Below are positions 56,582 to 64,000 of a stretch of DNA of 64,000 bases, one piece after another (position 1 is the first letter of the stretch; the number at the start of each line of letters is the position of its first letter). The position numbers and the translations under genes were made by a program. The DNA lies in contig CAVXNH010000054.1 of assembly GCA_963762885.1 (NCBI GenBank), positions 124,001 through 188,000 of the forward strand, read 5' to 3'. A model generated the notes under the pieces. The model was given only the letters and a program-made list of their open reading frames with translations, was not told the DNA's origin and did not search any database. Source of the stretch: JASHVB01 sp963762885 (GTDB lineage Bacteria > Pseudomonadota > Alphaproteobacteria > Acetobacterales > Acetobacteraceae).

Positions 56582-57289
56582 CAGCGTGGCTCTGCTTGGG
56601 CTGGGCGGGACGTGCCGGATGGGGAGTCGTCGAGCGAACCCGAGGCCGAGGGGGTGTCGGCTGGAGGCGTCGGGGTCGTTGGTGCGCCGGGTTGCTGGGC
56701 GGCGGTAGGACGCGCCGGGCCGTGGGTTTCGGCGATGTTCCGGCAGGCTTCCTCGTCCATGATGCCCTGCATGACGCTGCGGAAGCCGTCTACCGCGGCT
56801 GCGCCCGCCTCGCGATACGCGGCCGCCAGGCGGGCCTGCTGTTGCTCGAACAGGCGGCGTTCCAGGGCGCGGCCGGTCGGCGTGAGGGTCAGCAGGCGCT
56901 GCCGCCGGTCCTGGTCGGCCCGGGGCTTGGGCGACGTATCCCTGCTCCACCAGGGCGCCCAGCACGCGGGCGAGCGACTGCTTGGTGATGCGCAGGATGG
57001 CGAGCAGGTCGGACACGGTGATGCCGGGGTTGCGGCCGATGAAGTGCAGCGCGCGGTGGTGGGCGCGGCCGAGGTCGAGTTCCTCGAGGATGACGTCGGC
57101 GGCGTTGGTGAAGTCGCGGTATGCGAAGAACAGTAAATCCTGCGCCACGCGGATGTCTTCTTCGCGCGGGAACGCCATATGGGCGGCGCCGGCGGGTGGC
57201 GCAGGGTCGTGGCTGGGTTCCAGCACGGCCAGGGCGCCGCCGGGGCGGAAGACGTCGTGCGGGCCCGTGGTTTCCGGCATGGCTGGCAT
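56581..57289 (-). CDS. MarR-family transcriptional regulator (frameshifted)
   Basis: A winged-helix regulator of about 235 residues. ALHFIGRNPGITVSDLLAIL and ITKQSLARVLGALVEQGYV form the helix-turn-helix and wing start. An extra base in 56929-56931 shifts the frame just there. Repaired, it continues KPRADQDRRQRLLTLTPTG, the normal MarR wing, to a Pro/Ala-rich tail ending QAEPR. First gene of the MarR-OmpR-kinase operon, divergent from ilvE across 101 bases. Confidence 0.85.
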
Positions 57290-57390
57290 TCCCTGAATGG
57301 GGGCGAAATTAAGACAGTCCTATTGACGTATTTTAGGGTGCATTATACCGTGGGTTCATCGAGAGCAACAATCTTGCGGAGGATACGGCC
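57290..57390. promoter_or_regulatory. Divergent intergenic region, MarR operon / ilvE
   Basis: About 100 A/T-rich bases between the two divergent genes, with TATTTTAGGGTGCATTATAC in the centre; likely holds both promoters and perhaps a MarR operator. ilvE has GGAGGATA before its ATG. Confidence 0.4.
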
Positions 57391-58294
57391 ATGGAGCTAG
57401 TTCCTTTCGACGATCGGGACGGCTGGATCTGGTGGGACGGCAAGCTGGTTCCCTGGCGCGATGCCAAGCTGCACGTTCTGACGCATGGCCTGCACTATGC
57501 CAGCGCCGTGTTCGAAGGCGAACGGGCCTATAATGGCCACATCTTCCGGCTGCGCGACCACACCGACCGGCTGATCAACTCCGGCCGCATCCTGGGCTTC
57601 GAAATCCCATACAGCGCCGAGGCGATCGACGCAGCCTGCCAAGAGGTGCTGGCGGCCAACAACCTGACCGAGGGCTATGTCCGCCCGATCGCTTGGCGTG
57701 GCACGGAGATGCTCGCGGTTTCGGCGCAGCATACGCGGATCCATGTGGCGATCGCAGCCTGGCCCTGGCCGAGCTATTTCGGCGACGCTCGGATGCAGGG
57801 GATACGGCTGGGGATGGCGGAATGGAAGCGCCCCTCGCCGGAGACCGCTCCGACCGCGGCGAAGGCCACGGGCCTGTACATGATCGGCACCATGTCGAAG
57901 CATAAAGTTGAAGAGCAGGGCTTCAACGATGCGTTGATGCTGGATTGGCGGGGGAGGGTTTCGGAGTCGACCGGGGCGAACATCTTCTTCGTCATGAACG
58001 GCGAGTTGCATACGCCGACTCCGGAGGGTTTCCTTGACGGCATCACGCGGCGCTCGGTGATGAGCCTGGCGCGGGCGCGGCAGATGACGGTGATGGAGCG
58101 GCCGATCGAGCTGGACGAGATCGCCGGCGCGACCGAGTGCTTCCTGGCCGGCACGGCGGCCGAGGTGACGCGCGGTGCGGGAGATTGCCGGGCGCGGCTA
58201 CACGCCGGGGCGGATCACCGAGACGCTAATGAAGGACTACGACGCACTGGTGGTGCAGTCGCCCGAGGCGGTGGCGAAGGTGGTCGCGGGGTAG
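57391..58294 (+). CDS. ilvE: Branched-chain amino acid aminotransferase (frameshifted)
   Basis: A class IV PLP aminotransferase for leucine, isoleucine and valine. Key features are WDGKLVPWRDAKLHVLTHG, HYASAVFEGERAYNG, the PLP Lys in APTAAKATGLYM, and GRVSESTGANIFFV. An extra base at 58172 breaks the frame near the end. Repaired, it reads VREIAGRGYTPGRITETLM and stops at 58294, about 300 residues. Alternative substrates (D-amino acids, aminodeoxychorismate) are less likely given the strong IlvE features. Alone in its operon. Confidence 0.9.
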
Positions 58295-58434
58295 GGGCGC
58301 GCACTGGTTGGCGTTCGAACGCTTTCACGGTGAGTGGCGACGCTCGTTCGCAGTGACAGGAGGCGTCGAAGGCGTGACAGGCTCCGCGCCACGGATAACA
58401 CTCACCGCGCCACGGGAACGAAGGAGCCGCCGCG

Positions 58435-59421
58435 ATGACCGAGCCAACGCATCGCTTCGTCGAAACCAACGGCATCCGCATGCACATCGCCGAGCAAGGC
58501 AGCGGGCCGTTGGTGCTGCTGTGCCACGGCTTTCCGGAATCCTGGTATTCCTGGCGCCATCAGCTCCGCGCCCTTGCGGAAGCCGGATTCCATGCCGTGG
58601 CGCCCGACATGCGCGGCTACGGCCAGACGGAGCGGCCCGAGGCAATTGACCAGTACACATTGCTGCACCTTACAGGCGACATGGTCGGCCTGCTCGATGC
58701 GCTGGGCGAGCCTCAGGCGGTCATTGCCGGGCACGACTGGGGCGCTCCGGTGGCGTGGACCGCGGCGTTGCTGCGCCCGGATCGCTTCCGCGGGGTGATC
58801 GGGCTGTCCGTGCCTTACCGCCCGCGCGGGGTCGTGCGCCCGACCTCCGTGATGCCACAGACCGACGACGCGATGTTCTACCAGCTCTACTTCCAGAGGC
58901 CGGGCGTGGCGGAGGCGGACCTCGAGGCGGATGTCTGCCGCACCATCCGCGCCACCCTGTTTGCCTACTCTGGCGACGGTCCGTTGCGCACGCGCGACAA
59001 GCAGTCCGCGCCCGTGGGCATGGTGCCGCGCGCCGGCGGATGGCGCTCCGGCCTGGCAGCGCTGACGCTGCCGGCCACGCTGCCGCCATGGCTCGCCGAG
59101 GCGGACATCGATTTCTATGCGGCGGAGTTCACCCGGACCGGTTTCCGCGGCGGCCTGAACTGGTACCGGAACATCGATCGAAACTGGGAACTCCTAGCGC
59201 CGTTCGCCGGAGCGATGGTGAACGTGCCGGCACTTTGCATGATCGGGGAATACGACCTCACGCTGCGCTTTCGCGGTGCTGCCGAACTGGTGGCAAACCT
59301 GAAGCAGTTCGTGCCGCAGTTGCGACGGACGGTCGTGCTGCCCGGCTGCGGCCACTGGACGCAGCAGGAACGCCCGGCCGAGGTGAATGCAGCGATGATC
59401 GAGTTCCTGCACGGGCTGTAG
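58435..59421 (+). CDS. Alpha/beta hydrolase, epoxide hydrolase-like
   Basis: A 328-residue cytosolic hydrolase. The oxyanion segment HGFPESWYSWRHQL, the nucleophile Asp in IAGHDWGAPVAW, and the catalytic His in GCGHWTQQERP match soluble epoxide hydrolases. A cap domain with Tyr-rich segments (FYQLYFQRPG; LNWYRNIDRNWE) is in the right place. AAGGAG precedes the ATG. Could also be a haloalkane dehalogenase-like enzyme, but the GHDWG motif and cap favour epoxide hydrolase. Confidence 0.85.
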   Translation: MTEPTHRFVETNGIRMHIAEQGSGPLVLLCHGFPESWYSWRHQLRALAEAGFHAVAPDMRGYGQTERPEAIDQYTLLHLTGDMVGLLDALGEPQAVIAGHDWGAPVAWTAALLRPDRFRGVIGLSVPYRPRGVVRPTSVMPQTDDAMFYQLYFQRPGVAEADLEADVCRTIRATLFAYSGDGPLRTRDKQSAPVGMVPRAGGWRSGLAALTLPATLPPWLAEADIDFYAAEFTRTGFRGGLNWYRNIDRNWELLAPFAGAMVNVPALCMIGEYDLTLRFRGAAELVANLKQFVPQLRRTVVLPGCGHWTQQERPAEVNAAMIEFLHGL

Positions 59422-59634
59422 CCATCTCTTGCAACGCCCGGGCGTGGGCCACACGGGGATGACCACGCGGCTCGATCCGCTCGCAGCCATCGTTGCGGCG
59501 ATGCAAGCAACGCCGGGCTCGTGAGCCGCCCGGCCGGCCCCTCTCACACCCCGGCAGGCGTCAAGGGCTGACGCGGGGCCATCAGTGGCCCTATATGGGG
59601 CAGATTGCACTCCCGTTTCAGGACACCCCAGCCA

Positions 59635-60899
59635 GTGACCGATGCCATCCAGCTCACCCGCCTGCCGTCCGGCCTGACCGTCGTCACCGAACGCATGGAC
59701 CGGGTGGAGACCGTCTCCTTCGGCGCCTACGTCGCCGCCGGCTCGCGCAACGAGACCGCGGACGAGAACGGCGTCTCGCACTTCCTGGAGCACATGGCCT
59801 TCAAGGGCACCGAACGCCGCACCGCGGCGCAGATCGCCGAGGAGATCGAGGCGGTGGGCGGCCACATCAACGCCTACACCGCCCGCGAGCAAACCGCCTA
59901 CTACGTCAAGCTGCTGAAGGAAGACACCGCGCTTGGCGCCGACATCATCGGCGACATCCTGACCCACTCCACCTTCGAACCGGAGGAGCTGGAGCGCGAA
60001 CGCGGCGTCATCCTGCAGGAGATCGGCCAGGCCAACGACACGCCGGACGACATCATCTTCGACTACTTCCAGGAGGCGGCGTTCCCGTCCCAGCCGCTCG
60101 GCCGTCCGTCCTCGGCAGCGAGGACGGCATCAAGGCGATGCCCCGCGGCATGCTGACCGGCTACATGAAGCGGCACTACGCGGCGTCGAACGTCGTGGTG
60201 TCCGCCGCCGGCAACCTCCAGCACGAGCAAATCGTCGACCTGGTGAAGCAGCATTTCGCCGACCTGCCGGGGAAGCCGCCGCCGAAGATGATGCCGGGGC
60301 GCTATCGTGGCGGCGAGTTCCGCGAGGACCGCGACCTCGACCAGGTGCACATCGTGCTCGGCTTCCCCTCCATCGGCTATGGCGACCCCGACTACTACCC
60401 CACCCTGTTGCTCTCGACCCTGCTCGGCGGCGGCATGTCGTCGCGGCTGTTCCAGGAGGTGCGCGAGAAGCGCGGCCTGGTCTATTCGATCTACTCGTTC
60501 AGCGCGCCCTACATGGATGGCGGCCTGTTCGGCATCTACGCCGGCACCGGCGAGAGCGAGGCCGAGGAACTGATGCCGGTCACCCTGGAGGAACTGCGCA
60601 AGGTGCAGACCGCGGTGACAGAGCAAGAGCTGGCACGGGCGCGGGCGCAGGTGAAGGCGTCGCTGCTGATGTCGCTGGAGAGCACCGGCAGCCGCACCGA
60701 ACAGCTCGCGCGGCAGTTGCAGGTGTTCGGCCGCGTGGTGCCGACGGCGGAGACGGTGGGCAAGCTGAACGCGGTCACCACCGAGGACGTGCAGCGCGCC
60801 GCCGCGCGGCAGTTCCGTGCCAAGCCGACGCTGGCGGCGCTGGGTCCGGCGGGGCGGGTGCCGATGCTGGCGGATATCGCGGAGAAGCTGGCGGCGTAG
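59635..60899 (+). CDS. M16-family zinc peptidase (frameshifted)
   Basis: A processing-protease-like zinc peptidase of about 421 residues. The inverted zinc motif is HFLEHMAFKGTERR, with the third ligand Glu in ELERERGVILQEI. The second half has LGFPSIGYGDPDYYP and GGGMSSRLFQEVREKRGL, as in mitochondrial-processing-peptidase homologues. A missing base at 60104-60105 breaks the frame; repaired, it reads RSVLGSEDGIKAM. The start is the GTG at 59635. Normal length. Widespread in alphaproteobacteria beside thrC, which is not seen here. Confidence 0.9.
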
Positions 60900-60900
60900 C

Positions 60901-61010
60901 CAAACCTCTCCCGCGCTACGCGCGGGATAACCTCGCCCGCGGGAGCGGGAGAGGTCGAGACGCGTAGCGTCGAGGGTGAGGGTGATCGGGTCGGCACGCT
61001 GCGCCCTGCT
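60901..61010 (+). repeat. Dispersed palindromic repeat A, partial copy A11
   Basis: The left half: CCTCTCCCGCGCTACGCGCGGG, a second hairpin, then GGGAGCGGGAGAGGTCGAGA and GAGGGTGAGGGTGATCGGGTC. The right half is missing. It follows the M16 gene stop directly. From 61011 to 61334 I see only a short element-C-like half (CGACGAAGGTCGGCATCCAC) and no gene. Confidence 0.75.
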
Positions 61011-61334
61011 TACTTCACCTCGCTTCACCGGTACCCGGCGCTTTGCGTGGAGCTGCTATGAAGCCTCGCACGGCCCCAGCGTCATGCCGACGAAGGTCGG
61101 CATCCACGACTTGCTTCGTTGCAAGCAGCAAAGTCGCAGGTAGCGGAGTCTCAACGTCGTCTCAGGATCCAACATCCGTCTCGCTATTCCACGTAATGAG
61201 GCTACGGCCCGCTGCGTGGGATCGCTTTTCCATGCCCCACCACCGGCGAAGCCGCTCAAAGCGCGGAAGGAAAGCCAGTGGATCGCATCCCCCCGGTCGG
61301 CTACGCCTCGGTTTGTGGCATGCCGGGTGAAGTG

Positions 61335-61601
61335 ATGGACGCACCATTCGAAGCGCCTGCTCTGCTCGACGCCGTCGCCTTGCTGGCGGCTATGCCGGAC
61401 GTGGGGCTTGGCCGAGGACAGGTGGGAACCGTCGTCGATCTGCTCGATCCCCGGACGGTCCAGGTCGGATTCAGCGACGATCACCGCTGTGCACACGCTG
61501 TGGCGCCGTGTTCATCCGCGGCGCTGCCGGTCCTGCATCACGGCGCGGAAGCGGCCCGAACGTCGTTGCAACCTGAGATTGCTTCGCTTCGCCCGCGATG
61601 A
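61335..61601 (+). CDS. DUF4926 family protein
   Basis: A small protein of about 88 residues. The core fits DUF4926: LLDAVALLAAMPDVGLGRGQVG, then TVVDLLDPRTVQVGFSDDH and PVLHH. The last 15 or so residues (SLQPEIASLRPR) come from a short repeat, so the native end is altered. Relatives often sit beside DUF6883 genes in defence- or toxin-like pairs; none is visible here. The ATG at 61335 follows GTGAAG; an earlier one at 61320 is possible. Confidence 0.6.
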   Translation: MDAPFEAPALLDAVALLAAMPDVGLGRGQVGTVVDLLDPRTVQVGFSDDHRCAHAVAPCSSAALPVLHHGAEAARTSLQPEIASLRPR

Positions 61602-61708
61602 CGCCGGAGCGTGGGGCACGAAGCGGCAGAGCCAGGACTCCAGCGCCGGGCCGTGGCGGCCGGCACGAATCAGGACGGCGGGGCAAGCCATGCTCTGGCC
61701 CCGTTCGT

Positions 61709-62240
61709 TCAGGCGTAACAGTGGTGGCAGTCCCGGGCGGCTTGCGGCCGGGGCGGCGGACCGGGCCCGCACGCGCAAACAGGTGCCGCGCTGATGCGGG
61801 CAACCATGACGCAGGCGACCGGGCATGCGCGGCTGCGGCCGCCGGCGTGCAGCGCCGGCGGCGGAGCAGTCGCAACCGCCTCCTGCTGCAACGGCGATGC
61901 GGGCGCCGTGGAACGCGCTGAAGCCAGGGAGAGGATCATGCCGGGCACGATGGCGGGATTTTGCCACCATGCCAGGGGGCGCGCCGGGGCGCCGTCGCGG
62001 AACCCCTTCAGGCTGCCGCCGAACGCCACGATGGCGCGGGACAACGCCGGCCACTCCGGATGCCCGGGCCCAATGCCATTGCGGCAGCACATCCAGCGCG
62101 ATGGTGTTACCGAACTGCGCCGCGGACCGCCGCGGCGGGGCCTGCGCCGAGCCCGCCGGCAGGTCCGGCCGGCCGGCCGCCACCATGCCGGCAGCCCGTG
62201 GGAGCGGCGCAGGCGAGAGGGCGAGCATCTGCTCCAGCAT
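61709..62240 (-). pseudogene. Hypothetical protein, frameshifted
   Basis: Two frames join into one protein-like reading. The N-terminal part (MLEQMLALSPAPLPRAAGM; RPDLPAGSAQ; QFGNTIA) changes frame at about 62096, where one base seems extra, and continues WMCCRNGIGPGHPEWPALSR, IVAFGGSLKGF and WWQNPAIVPGMIL. It resembles small uncharacterised proteins I associate with Acetobacteraceae but cannot name. Product about 175 residues. Low confidence; a chance GC-rich frame is possible. Confidence 0.3.
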
Positions 62241-62686
62241 GAAGAGGATCAGGCGGGCGAGGAGATGGACAAGCCACTCCGGCGAATGTGCGGGCCCTCC
62301 GGACCGGCCCGATCTGCATCGAGGGCATAGGCTTGGGCCGGAGCGGTGGTCGGGTTGCACATAACGCGGCGAGGTTTACGACGGGATTGGGGAGCGTGTC
62401 AAGTATTATTTCCTAGCATTATCAGGTAAATTTACCTCGCTCGGCAAGGTCGCCGCACAAGTGGCGAAGGCCCGCGCGGGGTGCGATCCGTTGGATGGTT
62501 TGGCGGACAATGCCGCTTCTCAGGGATCCACAATACTTCCAATGAGGTCCAACATAATGGGCCTTATGCGCCTGTGGGGTGTGCAGCGAATTCCAAGTGA
62601 TTTGGGCAGATCATACGGCGCTGAAAACAAGGCACATTCCAGATGCAAAAAACTAGATGCGAAATGGGCGCGCTGGGACGCACAAC
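62241..62686. other. Gap with no supported gene; lower-GC border
   Basis: About 445 bases in which GC falls from that of the main genome to clearly lower. A short palindrome GGTAAATTTACC lies at 62426. An open frame at 62461-62697 has no ribosome binding site or recognisable domain, so I do not call it. Confidence 0.4.
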
Positions 62687-63136
62687 TTATTCAGTGAGCA
62701 GCGAAGCTGCAATCCAGCCGAGCGGCTTGTCTATTCCCACTTGCACCCATCCGTTTGCGCGGCCAAACACACCAAACTTCTCGCCAGAGCCGGCAACCCG
62801 GACAACCGTCGCGGACGTGCTTGGCCCACTCCGTATGTTGGCTGGTGTCTTGACCGTTACCGTCGGCAGGCCGGACGTGGCGGGCTGGACTGACGTGTTG
62901 GACGGCCCCTGCATTGTGGCTTCTGTGAGCGGTAATCGGCCTTCAGCGGCGTCCGTTGTGGGAACGGATTGCGGCTCGGCTACAGATCGATATGTCCCGG
63001 TCGGGACCGGGGAACCACCATGCAGTGTATATGCGGTCATAATCGCGCCGCCAGCAATCAGCGCAGCTTGCACCCGCCAGAAGTTTCCAGTGGTGCGATT
63101 GGTGTGTCGGAGGCGATTCCGGAACAACGACGTCAA
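62687..63136 (-). CDS. SH3b-domain protein with membrane anchor
   Basis: A protein of up to 149 residues. A membrane helix lies near residue 20 (FWRVQAALIAGGAIMTAYTL), then a flexible region, then a bacterial SH3 domain (TVKTPANIRSGPSTSATVVRV; GEKFGVFGRANGWVQVG; LGWIAASLL). SH3b domains bind peptidoglycan or other cell-wall parts. The start is a TTG (63136) or another non-ATG; the first ATG would remove the anchor. It overlaps the end of the next gene in another frame, so one of the two ends is uncertain. Lower-GC DNA. Confidence 0.65.
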   Translation of the reverse strand: MTSLFRNRLRHTNRTTGNFWRVQAALIAGGAIMTAYTLHGGSPVPTGTYRSVAEPQSVPTTDAAEGRLPLTEATMQGPSNTSVQPATSGLPTVTVKTPANIRSGPSTSATVVRVAGSGEKFGVFGRANGWVQVGIDKPLGWIAASLLTE

Positions 63137-64000
63137 GCCTGTCAGGTGTCACAGTGCTGCCCAAGCGGATTAAGTCGCCAACGCCTTCTGATGCCTGTCT
63201 GCGTGGCAGGTCGTGCAGCGCAGTTGAGAATGGTTGCACAAGGCCAGTACGGGAGAACTCCATTAGCTCATTCACGCCAGAGCCGCTTGACAAGTGCATC
63301 ACATCATATAGGCAAACTGGAAGTTGACGATTGTCCCGAAACCGCCGATCAGGGCCGCCGCCCTTGTTTGGATGCTTCCATGTGTGGTCCACGACCCGTG
63401 CGTCTGCGACGGGTGTTCCATCCTCGATAAAACGGGATGATTGGCTTGTGATTTGGAGATCATCGTAGCGTACAGCCCCGAAGTGGGCCCCATGCTTCAC
63501 AAGCATGAGCTCAGGCAGAAAATAGAACGTCCTCCCACCAAGGGTTATTGCCGGGGGAGTGACATTGCTTCGCAGAACCTTAGGTAGGGTGTACGTAAGA
63601 CGAGCGGCTTTCCGATTGACCAAATGGGCCGCGCCGGCGTTGCGCTTCCATGTCATAAGATCCCGCACCGCCCCACCCGAGGCGATGTGCCACTTGCCGT
63701 GGCACGCGGCTAGCGCGTCAAAGCCTTCTGTGACCTTCCGATAAGCAGCTTCGGCGGCTCCTTGCAAGTTGTAGAAAAGCACACTCGTCCGTTTGTAGAA
63801 TCAAACCACTCGCCAATGGCCCAAGCCGGCAACGTTGCCAGCAATGCAACACTGCCGACGACTACCCAGGCAGATTGTCCACCTAAGTCGGAGTGCAAGA
63901 GCATTAGAGCGCCAATGATGGCAACGCAGCCTGCTGCGCATATTCCAAGCGGGATCTGCGCTTGTTTCTTGTTAAGATCGTCTACCAGGTCGGCGACTGT
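62943..64000 (-). CDS. DUF4236-like protein, C-terminal part (runs off window, frameshifted)
   Basis: A minus-strand gene entering from beyond the window. Two membrane helices come first (IPLGICAAGCVAIIGALML; AWVVVGSVALLATLPAW). The frame then changes at about 63782-63786, where one base is missing, and continues LFYNLQGAAEAAYRKV. WKRNAGAAHLVNRK, LGGRTFYFLPELMLVKHG, the SRFIEDG segment and HPNKGGGPDRRFRDNRQLP resemble the C-terminal half of DUF4236-containing proteins. The end after about 63200 overlaps the SH3 gene and may be altered. Function unknown; lower-GC, probably acquired. Confidence 0.55.

Noticed and set aside
55103..57289. A 728-codon minus-strand frame that looks like one large protein
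   Set aside because: It begins as the real MarR N-terminus, then runs through wrong frames of the regulator and kinase after the indels. Low complexity Arg/Pro sequence shows it is an artefact of the frameshifts.
62461..62697. A 78-codon plus-strand frame in low-GC DNA
   Set aside because: No ribosome binding site, no recognisable domain and random-looking sequence.

Overview
The window comes from a GC-rich alphaproteobacterium, most likely Rhodospirillales and Acetobacteraceae-like (inference). The signs are an F1-only atpHAGDC operon, a DinB-type polymerase with an N-terminal zinc ribbon, a histone deacetylase-like gene next to xseB, a yfgM-bamB / der neighbourhood, and many short palindromic repeats. 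No tRNA, rRNA, CRISPR array or complete insertion sequence was seen.

Layout. 1-4.4 kb: the 3' end of aspS, then a lower-GC accessory stretch with an OmpA-like protein, a frameshifted receiver domain and a decayed HigB/HigA fusion, followed by an EipB/DUF1849-type periplasmic protein. 4.4-10 kb: dinB, a ROK sugar kinase, a nonsense-interrupted Old Yellow Enzyme relative, tusA, a histone deacetylase-family gene and xseB. 10-15 kb: a complete liv-type ABC importer. 15-20 kb: small proteins, a GDSL hydrolase, and a DegT aminotransferase plus CapD/WbpM-type dehydratase for a nucleotide amino sugar. 20-24.4 kb: an orphan solute-binding protein, a beta-helix protein, DUF2442, an atpC remnant split by a MITE-like element, and an antitoxin/PIN toxin pair. 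24.4-29.5 kb: the ATP synthase F1 operon. 29.8-38.8 kb: a beta-propeller protein, a COG4705 membrane protein, an outer-membrane barrel, and a catabolic cluster (YcgN, DapA-like, MmgE/PrpD, RidA, HpaI-like, solute-binding protein). 38.9-46.8 kb: der and bamB-yfgM, separated by a LysR/cupin/SDR/MFS accessory block. 47-52.5 kb: lipoprotein, phosphatase, hldE, a 1-kb candidate mini-element and a Uma2 gene. 52.5-64 kb: repeat-rich DNA, a MarR/OmpR/histidine-kinase operon, ilvE, an epoxide hydrolase-like gene, an M16 peptidase, and a low-GC end with SH3 and DUF4236-like genes.

Three features stand out. First, a 38-bp direct repeat of the hldE 3' end brackets a low-GC kilobase that encodes two small membrane/coiled-coil proteins. 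A toxin-antitoxin pair is bracketed in a similar way by a second, decayed copy of the atpC 3' end. Second, a dispersed palindromic repeat of about 155 bp occurs at least seven times and supplies the first or last codons of several genes. Third, about twenty genes carry a single-base indel or a stop, including the normally essential der, so many of these lesions may be sequence errors. Five of the extra bases lie at GTAC or GTAT.
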